Shown here piece by piece: positions 53,444-63,391 of a stretch of DNA of 64,000 nt (positions are counted from its first letter, which is position 1; every line of letters starts with the position of its first letter). The position numbers were made by a program, and so were the translations under genes. The DNA comes from Yokenella regensburgei ATCC 49455 (GTDB lineage: Bacteria; Pseudomonadota; Gammaproteobacteria; Enterobacterales; Enterobacteriaceae). The notes below the pieces were generated by a model that saw only the letters and a program-made list of their open reading frames with translations, did not search any database and had not been told where the DNA came from. Where the stretch lies: NCBI RefSeq assembly GCF_000735455.1, contig NZ_JMPS01000021.1:1-64000 (forward strand), read 5' to 3'.

Positions 53444-54004
53444 ATGAGCAAATCATTACAAAAGCCAGTCATTCTGAATGTTGAAACCGTCGCGCGCTCT
53501 CGGTTATTCAATGTCGAAAGTGTGGATCTGGAGTTCAGCAACGGCGTGCGCCGCGTATACGAGCGTATGCGCCCCTCCACCCGGGAAGCGGTAATGATTG
53601 TTCCCATTGTTGACGATCACCTGATCCTTATCCGTGAATATGCCGTCGGCACCGAATCTTACGAGCTGGGTTTCTCGAAAGGATTGATTGATCCGGGCGA
53701 AAACGTCTATGAGGCCGCGAACCGCGAGCTGAAAGAGGAAGTGGGGTTTGGTGCGAACAGCCTGACTTTTCTGAAGAAGCTCAGCATGGCACCCTCTTAT
53801 TTCTCCAGCAAAATGAACATCGTGGTGGCGGAAGATTTATATCCGGAATCGCTGCCAGGCGATGAACCCGAGCCGCTGCCGCAGGAGCGTTGGCCGCTGG
53901 CGCATCTGATGGACCTACTGGAAGAGCCTGATTTCCACGAAGCACGCAACGTGAGTGCGCTGTTCCTGGTGCGTGAATGGTTGAAAGGACAGGGACGGCT
54001 GTAA
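53444..54004 (+). CDS. nudE: ADP compounds hydrolase NudE
   Basis: Nudix hydrolase acting on ADP-ribose, NADH and diadenosine polyphosphates in E. coli. It has 186 aa, as in E. coli. The Nudix box is intact: Gly in GLIDPGENV, then REL-KEEVGFGA near residues 86-108. It is monocistronic, ending at a bidirectional terminator shared with convergent mrcA. Confidence 0.95.
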   Translation: MSKSLQKPVILNVETVARSRLFNVESVDLEFSNGVRRVYERMRPSTREAVMIVPIVDDHLILIREYAVGTESYELGFSKGLIDPGENVYEAANRELKEEVGFGANSLTFLKKLSMAPSYFSSKMNIVVAEDLYPESLPGDEPEPLPQERWPLAHLMDLLEEPDFHEARNVSALFLVREWLKGQGRL

Positions 54005-54021
54005 CGTTTCCCGACAGAAAG

Positions 54022-54047
54022 AAAAAAGGCGCCAGAGGCGCCTTTTT
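54022..54047. terminator. bidirectional terminator between nudE and mrcA
   Basis: GGCGCC-AGA-GGCGCC (54028-54042) forms a perfect six-pair stem, flanked by AAAAAA on the left and TTTTT on the right, giving a T tract in both directions. Confidence 0.9.
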
Positions 54048-54049
54048 GT

Positions 54050-56602
54050 TTAGAACAGTTCGTGTGACTCACCATTATCAATAATGGTGGTCCCCACCTC
54101 GTGCACCGCCTGCTGCGTTGGCTGCGTGCCCTCGATGAAGTACTCGGCACGGCTGTTGCCGCCGTTGGCGAGCTGGCCGGTACTGCGGTCGATATTGATG
54201 GTGACGACGCCCGGCGGTGGCGTCAGTGGTTGCTGAGGAACGCCTGCCAGCACGGCTTTCATGAAATCATCCCATGCAGGCTGCGCGCTCTTGGCCCCGC
54301 CTTCGTAACCGGAAATCTGGTCCTTAATCGCACCAGATGCGGTTGTACGGCCCAGGTCGCGGCGGTGATCGTCGAAACCAATCCACACCGACGTTACTAC
54401 ATCCGGGCCATACCCTGAGAACCACGCATCTTTCGAGCTGTTGGTGGTCCCGGTTTTACCCCCGATGTCATTACGCTGCAGGTCACGGCCCGCACGCCAG
54501 CCGGTACCCTGCCAGCCTGGTTCACCGAAGATGTTGGTGTTCAGCGCGCTCTTAATCAGGAATGCCAGCGGTGTGCCAATGACGTGCGGCGCATACTCCT
54601 GGCTGCCGGTCTGGGCGACGAGCGACTGGTTTGCCTGTTCCAGCTGCGGCATCGGGACGTTTGAATTCTGCGGCTCCTGAGAAATGGCAACGTCTTCGAC
54701 GTCTTTGTTCTCGAGTACGTCAGATTTTGGCGTATCACCGTAGATCACCGGCAGGTTGCAGCTCGGGCATGCGATTTTTGGTTTCGCTTCAAACAGAACG
54801 CCGCCCTGGTCATTTTCTATTTTGGCAATGTAGTACGGGTCAACAAGGAACCCACCGTTTGCCATAACCGAATACCCACGAGCCACCTGCAGCGGGGTAA
54901 ACGAAGCCGAGCCCAGCGCCAGCGATTCGGTGTGCACGATGTTCTGTGCCGGGAAACCGAAGCGCTGCAGATATTCTGCGGCATAGTCAACGCCCATCGC
55001 GCGCATCGCGCGGACCATCACCACGTTTTTCGATTGACCCAGACCCTGACGTAAACGAATAGGGCCTGCGTATTGCGCCGGGGAGTTCTTCGGTCGCCAG
55101 TCAGAACCCGCACCGGCATCCCAGCGAGAGATAGGCACGTCGTTCAGGATGCTGGCGAGCGTCAGACCTTTGTCCATAGCGGCGGTATAGAGGAATGGTT
55201 TGATGTTGGAACCGACCTGGCGCAGCGCCTGGGTAGCACGGTTAAACTTGCTCTGGTTGAAGTCAAAACCGCCCACCAGTGCGATGATGGCACCGTTCTG
55301 CGGATTGATGGAGACCAGCGCTGAGTTCACATCAGGAACCTGGGAGAGCCACCAGGCGTCGCCCACGCGGCGAACCCACACCTGCTGACCGGCCTGCACG
55401 ACATCGGTCACTTTACGCGGCGTTGCCCCCTGCAGGGTATCGGAACGGTACGGACGCGCCCAGCGCATGCCGTCCATTTTGAGCGAGACGGAAGTACCGT
55501 CTGACAGCATCGCGGTGGCTTCCTGCGGGTTTGCGGCGGTGATCACGGCCGCAGCCAGCGGGCCATAGCTCGGTAAACTCTTCAGCGAATCGGTGATTTG
55601 TTTGCTGCCCCACGGCGTTTCACCCACTTTCCACAGCACATTGGAAGGGCCCCGATAGCCGTGGCGCATATCGTAATCCATCACGTTTTTACGCACCGCA
55701 TCCTGCGCCGCAAGCTGCGATTTACGGGTGATGGTGGTGTAAACACGATAGCCGTCTTCATAGGCCTGTTCGCCGTAGCGACCAACCAGATCCTGGCGCA
55801 CCATTTCTGTCAGGTACGGCGCGGAGAAGGCGATTTCTGGTGCATGGTAGCGTGCATCAATCGGCTGACGAATGGCTTCGTCGTACTGCGTCTGCGTGAT
55901 GTAGCCTTCGCTCTGCATACGCGACAGCACCACGTTGCGGCGGGCGGTTGCGCGATCCATGGAGTACAGCGGGTTAAAGGTTGACGGTGCCTTTGGCAGA
56001 CCGGCAATCACCGCCATTTCGCTGAGCGTTAGCTGATCGACCGTTTTACCGAAGTAAACCTGTGCGGCTGCCCCCACGCCGTAAGCGCGGTAGCCGAGGT
56101 AGATCTTGTTCAGGTACAGCTCAAGGATTTCATCTTTATTCAACAGCTGCTCGATGCGGATCGCGAGGAAGGCCTCTTTGATCTTACGCATCAGGGTCTT
56201 TTCCGGGCTCAGGAAGAAGTTACGCGCCAGCTGCTGGGTAATGGTGCTGGCACCCTGAGAGGCGTGACCGGAGAACAGCGCGACGCTTGCCGCACGGAAG
56301 ATCCCCACCGGATCGACGCCGTGATGCTCGTAGAAGCGGCTGTCTTCGGTAGCAATAAAGGCCTTCACCAGCTGCGGGGGCATCTGGTTCAGGGTGACAG
56401 GAATGCGTCGCTTCTCGCCGTACTGAGCAATTAGCTCACCGTCGGCGCTGTATACCTGCATCGGGATCTGCAGACGCACGTCCTTGAGCGTGGCAACGTC
56501 AGGGAGTTGCGGCTCAATATACTTGTAGAGGCCATAAATCGAGCCTGCTCCCAGCAGAATGCAACAGACTGCAAGGATCAATAAATACTTTACGAACTTC
56601 AC
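54050..56602 (-). CDS. mrcA: penicillin-binding protein 1A (bifunctional glycosyltransferase/transpeptidase)
   Basis: Class A PBP that polymerises glycan strands and crosslinks peptides at the inner membrane. It has 850 aa from a GTG start (MKFVKYLLI), matching E. coli; an in-frame ATG at 56626 would add eight residues. Order: cytoplasmic tip, TM (about 6-27), GT51 domain with catalytic EDSRFYEHHGVDP near 86, OB-like ODD domain, and transpeptidase domain with SxxK (SNIKPF near 465) and KTG (GGKTGTTNSSKDAW near 715). It is divergent from hofM. Confidence 0.96.
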   Translation of the reverse strand: MKFVKYLLILAVCCILLGAGSIYGLYKYIEPQLPDVATLKDVRLQIPMQVYSADGELIAQYGEKRRIPVTLNQMPPQLVKAFIATEDSRFYEHHGVDPVGIFRAASVALFSGHASQGASTITQQLARNFFLSPEKTLMRKIKEAFLAIRIEQLLNKDEILELYLNKIYLGYRAYGVGAAAQVYFGKTVDQLTLSEMAVIAGLPKAPSTFNPLYSMDRATARRNVVLSRMQSEGYITQTQYDEAIRQPIDARYHAPEIAFSAPYLTEMVRQDLVGRYGEQAYEDGYRVYTTITRKSQLAAQDAVRKNVMDYDMRHGYRGPSNVLWKVGETPWGSKQITDSLKSLPSYGPLAAAVITAANPQEATAMLSDGTSVSLKMDGMRWARPYRSDTLQGATPRKVTDVVQAGQQVWVRRVGDAWWLSQVPDVNSALVSINPQNGAIIALVGGFDFNQSKFNRATQALRQVGSNIKPFLYTAAMDKGLTLASILNDVPISRWDAGAGSDWRPKNSPAQYAGPIRLRQGLGQSKNVVMVRAMRAMGVDYAAEYLQRFGFPAQNIVHTESLALGSASFTPLQVARGYSVMANGGFLVDPYYIAKIENDQGGVLFEAKPKIACPSCNLPVIYGDTPKSDVLENKDVEDVAISQEPQNSNVPMPQLEQANQSLVAQTGSQEYAPHVIGTPLAFLIKSALNTNIFGEPGWQGTGWRAGRDLQRNDIGGKTGTTNSSKDAWFSGYGPDVVTSVWIGFDDHRRDLGRTTASGAIKDQISGYEGGAKSAQPAWDDFMKAVLAGVPQQPLTPPPGVVTINIDRSTGQLANGGNSRAEYFIEGTQPTQQAVHEVGTTIIDNGESHELF

Positions 56603-56721
56603 CGGAGATTTCCCATTTAGTGTCATTTGGGCAGTTTATAAACAAACGCGCGGTAGTATAAAGGCAAGCCTGATGCATTGATATAGCCGCAAATGTTACG
56701 GCTGATAAGGAGATCGGAAAT

Positions 56722-57471
56722 ATGGCATTCAGGTGCTGGCAGGTTGGTGTGCATATTCAGGAGCACCACGTCGCGATTGTGGCACTCTCGCAGGAGAAGA
56801 TGGGGTGGGCATTGCGGCGCTGGTGGTGGATTTCGCTGCGAGAGGGTAAGACCCTGGTAGAGACGCTGCGCGGCTGGCGTCGTGAACTCCCGTATTGGCA
56901 TAACGTGGCCATGGCGTTTCCCGCCAATCGAACGCTGCAAAAGCGTGTCCCTCAACCTTCGGCAGCACTGCGTGAGACTGAGCGCGAACAGTGGATGGCG
57001 CATGCTGTTGCACAGCGTCTGGAAATGGCGCCTGAAGACCTCTGCTTTGACTACAAACTTGCCGAGCCTGCCGGTGAATACTGCGTGACGGCCGTGCGGC
57101 GCCGCGAGGTCGAAGCACTTCGCCAGACCGCGCGCTCCCTGAACCTACAGCTTTCTGTTGTTTCACCAGATGCCAGTGCGCTGCAGAATTTCTTTCCTTT
57201 TTTATCGGCGCAGGAGCCGTGCATCATCTGGCAGGGGGAGGAACACTGGCTGTGGGCAACCCGCGAGGCCTGGGGAACCACGCCGCGAGCCCAATCCACG
57301 TCCGTCTCGAGCTTACTGGAGCATATCCCGGGGCAACCCGCGAGTGCCGCGTTGTGCTCCTCGGAAAGCGGGCAGTTCGATCCATGGACCCTCCTGAGTC
57401 AACAACAGCCGCCGCTACCCGCCTGCCGCACGCCGTTTGCCGTCGCCATTGCGCTGGCGCTGGGAGTGTGA
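56722..57471 (+). CDS. hofM: HofM, PilM-like protein of the DNA-utilisation operon
   Basis: First gene of hofMNOPQ, related to pilMNOPQ of type IV pili and comABCDE of Haemophilus. In E. coli these genes are required to use DNA as a nutrient. It has 249 aa (E. coli about 259). It is a PilM-type actin-like cytoplasmic protein; sequence conservation is low apart from the N-terminal WQVGVHIQEHHVAIV strand region. AAGGAG lies nine bases before the ATG. hofN begins two bases after the stop. Confidence 0.88.
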   Translation: MAFRCWQVGVHIQEHHVAIVALSQEKMGWALRRWWWISLREGKTLVETLRGWRRELPYWHNVAMAFPANRTLQKRVPQPSAALRETEREQWMAHAVAQRLEMAPEDLCFDYKLAEPAGEYCVTAVRRREVEALRQTARSLNLQLSVVSPDASALQNFFPFLSAQEPCIIWQGEEHWLWATREAWGTTPRAQSTSVSSLLEHIPGQPASAALCSSESGQFDPWTLLSQQQPPLPACRTPFAVAIALALGV

Positions 57472-57473
57472 GC

Positions 57474-58001
57474 ATGACAGTTGTGAATTTTCTCCCCTGG
57501 CGTGAAAACCAGCGACAACAGTGCCTGCGTCTGTGGGGACTTCTCTTTGGCGGTACCGTACTGGTCACGATATTGCTGTGGTTCGCGCTGGGTGTTGAAC
57601 AGAGAACCCTGCTCGCTGTTACCCATGTTCACAAAGCCTCGCAGGCTCTGCTTACAAAGGCGCTAACGCAGCGTGAGGCAGAACTCCGGCTTGGGTTGAA
57701 AAAACAAGAAGTACACCAGCACCTGCAATGGCGCAGGGAACAGACCCGGGCGTGGCAACAGCGGTTTTTGGTCATTGCGGAACGCTGCCCGCAGCCGGTA
57801 TGGCTCACGGAAATAGACTGGCAAAAGGGCCGCCTGATCCTCGACGGCTTTAGCGTGAGCTTCCCCGCATTGGCCTCACTCACGTCTGCCTTACGGGATA
57901 TTCCTGGCCTCTCAGCGGCGACCATGGGGAAAACCCACAGGGATAATACCCGCTGGCAGTTTCGACTGCATATGGAGGGGAAGGATGAGAGCTCTCACTG
58001 A
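57474..58001 (+). CDS. hofN: HofN, PilN-like inner-membrane protein
   Basis: PilN-type component: short cytoplasmic NFLPWRENQRQQ motif (residues 4-15, characteristic of PilN), one TM helix (about 20-40), a coiled-coil stretch (about 48-90), then a ferredoxin-like periplasmic domain. It has 175 aa. I start at ATG 57474, preceded by GGGAG; an upstream in-frame ATG (57219) would place 85 residues inside hofM and is rejected. The 3' end overlaps hofO by 17 bases. Confidence 0.9.
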   Translation: MTVVNFLPWRENQRQQCLRLWGLLFGGTVLVTILLWFALGVEQRTLLAVTHVHKASQALLTKALTQREAELRLGLKKQEVHQHLQWRREQTRAWQQRFLVIAERCPQPVWLTEIDWQKGRLILDGFSVSFPALASLTSALRDIPGLSAATMGKTHRDNTRWQFRLHMEGKDESSH

Positions 58002-58425
58002 GCGCTGGTGCGCGCTGTCGATGAAAGCACGTTTCTCGCTTTGGCTGATTTTTACTTTCGTTCTGTTATCGCTCATTGGGATTATCCGGCGGGATGTCCC
58101 CTCTTTTAGTTCGGCGAGTCCACAGATAGCCGAACGGTGGCGGGGGCTTCGTCAGCTGCAGACGCAACCGGCAATACCGTTAGTGCAAACACCTGTACTC
58201 GCCTTCACGCCGCTTGAATATCAATTTGCCGGTACTCAACTGGTGGACTGGCAGCCGGAGGGCTCCGGTGGGGAGATGGTGCTTGATACGCACTGGCAGC
58301 AGATTGCAGAGATCTTCGCTCTTTTGGGTACACAGAATATGTCGGTGAGGGCGTTTAACCTGAAACCCTTCGCTAAAGCATTGCGCCTGACGCTGCAGCT
58401 GGAACACATCAATGACACCCGCTAA
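57985..58425 (+). CDS. hofO: HofO, PilO-like protein
   Basis: The 146 aa match the length of E. coli HofO. There is one N-terminal TM helix (about 16-36: LWLIFTFVLLSLIGII), then a periplasmic domain expected to pair with HofN in the alignment complex of a type IV pilus or competence machine. AGGGGAAGGA precedes the ATG. Sequence similarity is weak and the call rests on position and topology. It overlaps hofP by 14 bases. Confidence 0.85.
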   Translation: MRALTERWCALSMKARFSLWLIFTFVLLSLIGIIRRDVPSFSSASPQIAERWRGLRQLQTQPAIPLVQTPVLAFTPLEYQFAGTQLVDWQPEGSGGEMVLDTHWQQIAEIFALLGTQNMSVRAFNLKPFAKALRLTLQLEHINDTR

Positions 58426-58810
58426 CCGGCTGCTCATGGTGTTGCTGTTGCCAGCACTTCTTGGGATGCGCGATCCGTTCATGCCGCCGGAGGATAAATG
58501 TCAGTCAGAACAGCTCACACAGTGGCGCTATCAGGGGGTTGTCATGAACATGCAGCGTGCTTTAGCACTACTACGTGACGGAGATAACAAATGGCACCGC
58601 GTTGCGGTGGACGACCTTCTTGCGCCTGGCTGGCGGGTGCTGCGCTTTGATGCCGGAGAGCTTGAGGTGAAAACGGGTCCCGGGTGCGAACCTGAGCGCT
58701 GGGCCTGGAACAGAAAAAAGGAGAATAACAATGAGATGGATAACGCTGCTGCTGGCGGTTCTGATGTTCCGGGCGCAGGCAGAACAAAAGGTGACGCTGG
58801 TGGTGGATGA
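58412..58810 (+). CDS. hofP: HofP, PilP-like protein
   Basis: The 132 aa (E. coli 134) have a short hydrophobic N-terminus (LLMVLLLPALLGM) followed by RDPFMPPED, the conserved motif after the leader in PilP/HofP, and a GWRVL-type beta domain. The last 80 bases overlap the start of hofQ in another frame, and the tail (Asn/Gly-rich) is coded by hofQ sequence; E. coli hofP has a similar Asp/Gly-rich tail. Confidence 0.85.
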   Translation: MTPANRLLMVLLLPALLGMRDPFMPPEDKCQSEQLTQWRYQGVVMNMQRALALLRDGDNKWHRVAVDDLLAPGWRVLRFDAGELEVKTGPGCEPERWAWNRKKENNNEMDNAAAGGSDVPGAGRTKGDAGGG

Positions 58811-59960
58811 GGTACCGGTTGTTCAGGTACTGCAGAGCCTGGCGGCGCTGGAGTCACGAAACCTGGTGGTAGGGCCTGACGTCAGCGGTACTATCTCGCT
58901 ACAGCTTAATGAGGTCCCCTGGAAGCAGGCGCTGCAGACGGTGGTGAATAGTGCTTCACTGGTGACCTCACAGGAGGGACGTGTACTGTTTGTTCATTCC
59001 CGGGCCTGGCAAAAAGAGAGGCAGACGCTGCGTGAGGCGGAACGAGAAAAACAGCAGCAAGCTTTGCCGCTGCTCGGCAAAAGTGTGCCGCTGCACTATG
59101 CGGATGCCGAAGCGTTGTTGAAAGCCGGGGAAAAACTGTTGTCACCCCGTGGGAACCTGACCATCGACAAACGAACCAACCGCATTTTGATTCGTGATGA
59201 TAACCCGCATATTTCTGATTTTGAGCGCTGGGTAGCTGAAATGGATATCCCGGTCGGGCAGGTGGAGTTGATGGCCTACATCGTTACCATCAACGAGAAG
59301 AGCCTGCGCGAGCTTGGTGTGAAATGGACGCTGGCGGATGCCGAAGGTGCCGTCGGCAGCGGCCAACTGACCACGCTCAGCAGCGATTTGTCCGTTGCCA
59401 GTGCCAGCACCCGCGCGGGATTTAACATTGGGCGCATTAATGGTCGCCTGCTTGAGCTGGAGCTCTCGGCGCTGGAGCAAAAGCAAAAAGTCGATATCAT
59501 TGCCAGCCCCCGACTGCTCGCATCTCACCTGCAGCCCGCCAGTATCAAGCAGGGCAGCGAGATCCCTTATCAGGTTTCCAGCGGCGAAAGCGGTGCGACC
59601 TCTGTCGAATTTAAAGAAGCGGTGTTGGGAATGGAAGTGACCCCCACGGTGCTACAGAACCAGCGAGTCCGTCTGAAATTGCGCATTAGTGAGAATATGC
59701 CTGGGCAGGTTTTGCAGCAGTCTGACGGTGAGGTACTTACCATCGACAAGCAGGAGATTGAAACTCAGGTTGAAGTTAAGAGCGGAGAAACGCTGGCGCT
59801 GGGGGGAATTTTTTCACAAAAAAATAAATCAGCGCGCGACGCTATTCCTTTTCTGGGGGCCATTCCCGGTATAGGTCAGTTATTCCGCCATGACGGGAAG
59901 GATAACGAACGACGTGAACTGGTGGTATTCATCACGCCGCGTATTATTTCTGTACAGTAA
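58731..59960 (+). CDS. hofQ: HofQ, secretin-like outer-membrane DNA-uptake porin
   Basis: Secretin-family protein of 409 aa (E. coli 412), homologous to ComE and PilQ; in E. coli it is needed for catabolism of external DNA. It has a signal peptide (MRWITLLLAVLMFRAQA), N0/N1 periplasmic domains (about 20-165), then the secretin core with VEVKSGETLALGGIF and the C-terminal IPFLGAIPGIGQLF motif. AAGGAGA lies before the start, within hofP. It is the last gene of the operon. Confidence 0.93.
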   Translation: MRWITLLLAVLMFRAQAEQKVTLVVDEVPVVQVLQSLAALESRNLVVGPDVSGTISLQLNEVPWKQALQTVVNSASLVTSQEGRVLFVHSRAWQKERQTLREAEREKQQQALPLLGKSVPLHYADAEALLKAGEKLLSPRGNLTIDKRTNRILIRDDNPHISDFERWVAEMDIPVGQVELMAYIVTINEKSLRELGVKWTLADAEGAVGSGQLTTLSSDLSVASASTRAGFNIGRINGRLLELELSALEQKQKVDIIASPRLLASHLQPASIKQGSEIPYQVSSGESGATSVEFKEAVLGMEVTPTVLQNQRVRLKLRISENMPGQVLQQSDGEVLTIDKQEIETQVEVKSGETLALGGIFSQKNKSARDAIPFLGAIPGIGQLFRHDGKDNERRELVVFITPRIISVQ

Positions 59961-60251
59961 TCGCTTCTTACCGCTGGGTTTTTTACGCTGAACACGTTTC
60001 AGGTGTTTGACGCGAGGGAGGATTTAGCATACAAGGAGTACCGATTTGAGAGTCAGTAGCGTGCTTACTACCAAAATGGGTCCGCCAGAGGCCCGGCGAT
60101 CTTTACTGTTGCCAAACACGCTGGAGTATTGAGATAATTTTTAGTCTGACTCTCGCTCTATCGCATATGAGGTTTCAGTTCATGTCCTGCGGCGCCGCTG
60201 AAAGGCGACGTGGGTTTACCATTAACGAATAGTCTTAGTAGTACCGAAAAA

Positions 60252-60773
60252 ATGGCAGAGAAACGCAATATCTTTCTGGTTGGGCCTATGGGTGCCGGCA
60301 AAAGCACTATTGGGCGCCAGTTAGCCCAACAACTCAGCATGGAATTTTACGATTCTGATCAAGAGATTGAGAAACGTACTGGTGCAGATGTAGGCTGGGT
60401 CTTTGACGTCGAAGGCGAAGAAGGTTTCCGCGATCGTGAAGAAAAGATCATCAACGAACTCACGGAAAAGCAGGGTATTGTGCTGGCTACTGGCGGCGGC
60501 TCTGTAAAATCCCGGGAAACTCGCAATCGCCTTTCTGCGCGCGGTGTCGTGGTGTATCTGGAAACCACAATCGAAAAACAGCTGGCTCGTACCCAACGTG
60601 ACAAAAAACGTCCTCTGCTGCAGGTAGAGACACCGCCGCGTGAAGTGCTGGAAGCATTGGCTGGCGAACGCAATCCGCTGTATGAGGAAATTGCAGACGT
60701 CACCATTCGCACCGACGATCAAAGCGCGAAAGTCGTCGCAAACCAGATTATTCATATGCTGGAAAGCAACTGA
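60252..60773 (+). CDS. aroK: shikimate kinase I AroK
   Basis: Phosphorylates shikimate to shikimate-3-phosphate. It has 173 aa, nearly identical to E. coli: P-loop GPMGAGKST at residues 11-19, DSD (32-34) and GGGS (about 79-82) substrate-binding motifs. I start at MAEKRNIF; an ATG 14 codons upstream (60210) is in frame but not conserved. The 291-bp spacer before it holds its promoter and leader and no other gene. aroB follows after 61 bp. Confidence 0.97.
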   Translation: MAEKRNIFLVGPMGAGKSTIGRQLAQQLSMEFYDSDQEIEKRTGADVGWVFDVEGEEGFRDREEKIINELTEKQGIVLATGGGSVKSRETRNRLSARGVVVYLETTIEKQLARTQRDKKRPLLQVETPPREVLEALAGERNPLYEEIADVTIRTDDQSAKVVANQIIHMLESN

Positions 60774-60834
60774 TTCTGGATAACCAGAACACCGGCGTTT
60801 AAGCGACATTAAGCTAATAAGGTGGATGCGCGTT

Positions 60835-61929
60835 ATGGAGAGACTCACAGTCACTCTCGGGGAACGTAGTTACCCGATCACCATCGCGGCGGGTTTGTTC
60901 AATGAGCCCGCGTCTTTCTGGCCGCTGAAATCAGGTGACCAGGTCATGTTGGTGACCAACGAGACGCTGGCGCCGCTGTATCTGGAAAAAGTGCGCTCCG
61001 TTCTGGAGCAGGCCGGAGTGAAGGTTGACAGCGTCATCCTTCCTGACGGCGAACAGCACAAAAGCCTGGCGGTGATGGATACCGTTTTCACTGCCTTGCT
61101 ACAAAAACCGCATGGTCGCGATACGACGCTGGTTGCCCTTGGTGGCGGCGTGGTGGGCGATCTGACCGGTTTTGCCGCCGCCAGCTATCAGCGTGGTGTG
61201 CGTTTTATTCAGGTGCCCACGACGCTGCTCTCGCAGGTCGACTCCTCCGTTGGCGGTAAAACTGCCGTCAATCATCCTCTTGGCAAAAACATGATCGGTG
61301 CATTCTGGCAGCCCGCCTCCGTGGTGGTAGACCTGGATTGCCTGAAAACTTTGCCTGCCCGTGAGCTCTCATCGGGTCTTGCTGAAGTCATTAAGTACGG
61401 CATCATTCTGGATGGCGAGTTCTTTAGCTGGCTTGAGCAGAACATCGATGCGCTGATGGCGCTGGATGAAAAAGCGATGGCGTATTGCATCCGCCGTTGT
61501 TGTGAGCTGAAAGCCGAAGTTGTGGCCGCCGACGAGCGCGAATCCGGCTTACGTGCTTTACTGAATCTTGGACATACGTTTGGTCATGCCATTGAAGCCG
61601 AAATGGGTTACGGCAACTGGCTTCACGGCGAAGCCGTGGCGGCTGGGATGGTGATGGCGGCGCATGCATCTGAACGTTTAGGGCAGTTTGCTGCCAAAGA
61701 TACACAGCGCATTATTGCGCTGCTCAAGCGGGCAGGGCTTCCGGTAACGGGGCCACGGGAAATGTCTGCTGATTCTTATCTGCCTCATATGATGCGTGAT
61801 AAGAAAGTTTTAGCTGGTGAGCTACGCTTAGTGCTGCCGCTGGCGATAGGGAAGAGCGAAGTTCGCGGCGGAGTGTCGCATGAAGTGGTTCTTGAAGCGA
61901 TTGCTGATACTCAGCAGGAGCAACAATAA
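60835..61929 (+). CDS. aroB: 3-dehydroquinate synthase AroB
   Basis: NAD- and metal-dependent cyclisation of DAHP to 3-dehydroquinate, second step of the shikimate pathway. It has 364 aa. NAD-binding [16 protein letters not shown] lies near residues 101-116, and zinc ligands include Glu in LAEVIKYG, His in [12 protein letters not shown] and the later HGEAV. I start at ATG 60835 ([14 protein letters not shown]), matching E. coli; an ATG three codons upstream is the alternative. It lies between aroK and damX on one strand. Confidence 0.96.
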   Translation: MERLTVTLGERSYPITIAAGLFNEPASFWPLKSGDQVMLVTNETLAPLYLEKVRSVLEQAGVKVDSVILPDGEQHKSLAVMDTVFTALLQKPHGRDTTLVALGGGVVGDLTGFAAASYQRGVRFIQVPTTLLSQVDSSVGGKTAVNHPLGKNMIGAFWQPASVVVDLDCLKTLPARELSSGLAEVIKYGIILDGEFFSWLEQNIDALMALDEKAMAYCIRRCCELKAEVVAADERESGLRALLNLGHTFGHAIEAEMGYGNWLHGEAVAAGMVMAAHASERLGQFAAKDTQRIIALLKRAGLPVTGPREMSADSYLPHMMRDKKVLAGELRLVLPLAIGKSEVRGGVSHEVVLEAIADTQQEQQ

Positions 61930-62014
61930 GAAAGGTCAGTCCGCGTTGATGCGGCAGTATAACTTCAGGTGACGTGCAATTGTCGTTGGCATAAGCCTTT
62001 TAGTGGGGTGTTAA

Positions 62015-63310
62015 ATGGATGAATATAAACCAGAAGACGAGCTGAAACCCGATCCCAGCGATCGTCGTGCTGGTCGCTCACGTCAATCTTCCGATCGTGA
62101 AAACGAGCCACAGATCAATTTTGATGAGCTGGATCTCGATGCTGAAGAACGTCGCCCGACGCGCACCCGCAACGCGCGTGACGATGAAGAAGAAGAGTAC
62201 GAGTCGGACGATGAGTCCGAAGCGCCGGTTGAACGCCGCCCGCGTAAACGTAAAAGTGCTGCTTCCGGTAAACCGGCTTCTCGTCAATATATGATGATGG
62301 GGCTTGGCATCCTGGTACTGCTGCTGCTGATCGTCGGTATCGGTTCTGCGCTGAAAGCGCCGTCCTCGCCGTCGACTGAACAACAAACCGCATCTTCTGA
62401 ACGTAGCATTGACCTTTCTGGTAATGCCAGCGAGCAAACCAACGGTGCGCAGCCAGCACCGGGTGCAGCTGCAGGCCAGACAGCGGCGAATAACGAACCT
62501 CAGGGTGTGACGGTACCGCCTATCTCTTCTACCCCAACCCAGGGCCAGGCAACGACAGCTCCGGAAGGTCAGCAGCGCGTTGAAGTTCAGGGCGACCTGA
62601 ATAATGCGCTGACGCAGCAGCAGGGTCAGGTTGATAATGCCGTGGTGAACTCCACTCTGCCGACCGAACCGGCTACCGTTGCTCCGGTACGTAACGGTGC
62701 CGCTGGCGCTGCTACGACGGCTCCGCGTCAGGTTGCGACTACGGAAACCGCACCGCGTCAGGCCACTCCTGCTCCGCGTCCGGAACGTAAGCACACCGTG
62801 ATTGAATCTAAACCGCAGACTGTTGCTAAAGCACCGGTCAGCGAGCCGAAAGCGGTGACTCAGCCAAAACGCACAGAAACCGTTGCGACACCAGCGCCAG
62901 AAAAAGCGCCAGTGACCGCCACTCCAGCTAAGCCTGCGGCGACCACTACCGCACCGGCTGCGACGGCTACCGCTTCTGCTGCCGCCCCGAGCGCAGCGGC
63001 TGCATCTTCTGCCGGAAAATCGGCGGGTGACGTGGGCGCACTGAAGACCGCTCCAGCCAGTCACTATACGCTCCAGTTAAGCAGCTCCTCTAACTACGAC
63101 AACCTGAACGGTTGGGCGAAGAAAGAGAACCTGAAAAACTACGTGGTGTATCAGACAACGCGTAACGGTCAACCGTGGTACGTGCTGGTCAGTGGTGTTT
63201 ACGCATCGAAAGATGACGCGAAGCGTGCAGTTGCCACGCTGCCTGCAGATGTACAGGCGAAAAACCCTTGGGCAAAACCACTTCATCAGGTCCAGACGGA
63301 TCTGAAGTAA
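62015..63310 (+). CDS. damX: cell division protein DamX (SPOR domain)
   Basis: Bitopic inner-membrane protein recruited to the septal ring through its SPOR domain, which binds denuded glycan strands. It has 431 aa: a charged cytoplasmic N-terminus (1-95, with runs of Asp/Glu), TM helix (about 97-117: [21 protein letters not shown]), a long Ala/Thr/Pro/Gln-rich periplasmic linker (about 118-345) and a C-terminal SPOR domain (about 349-425, [15 protein letters not shown] onward). It is transcribed with aroKB and dam in E. coli. Confidence 0.95.
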   Translation: MDEYKPEDELKPDPSDRRAGRSRQSSDRENEPQINFDELDLDAEERRPTRTRNARDDEEEEYESDDESEAPVERRPRKRKSAASGKPASRQYMMMGLGILVLLLLIVGIGSALKAPSSPSTEQQTASSERSIDLSGNASEQTNGAQPAPGAAAGQTAANNEPQGVTVPPISSTPTQGQATTAPEGQQRVEVQGDLNNALTQQQGQVDNAVVNSTLPTEPATVAPVRNGAAGAATTAPRQVATTETAPRQATPAPRPERKHTVIESKPQTVAKAPVSEPKAVTQPKRTETVATPAPEKAPVTATPAKPAATTTAPAATATASAAAPSAAAASSAGKSAGDVGALKTAPASHYTLQLSSSSNYDNLNGWAKKENLKNYVVYQTTRNGQPWYVLVSGVYASKDDAKRAVATLPADVQAKNPWAKPLHQVQTDLK

Positions 63311-63391
63311 TGCCTGGGCAAATTGCCTCGAGCGCAGGATGCTGTCGGAGCCATTCTCCACAGCCGGAGAACGTGTAAGTAGTCAGACAGT

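Noticed and set aside
56640-56721. CRP-S (Sxy-dependent) site before hofM
   Set aside because: I looked for TGCGA-N6-TCGCA; the nearest sequence (TGCGG with TCAAT on the minus strand) has the wrong spacing and poor half-sites.
57219-57473. Upstream extension of hofN by 85 codons
   Set aside because: It overlaps hofM throughout; ATG 57474 has a GGGAG ribosome site and begins the PilN-type NFLPWR motif.
62078-63064. 328-codon Arg/Ser-rich minus-strand frame antisense to damX
   Set aside because: The odd composition is the complement of the Ala/Thr/Pro-rich DamX linker; no start signals.
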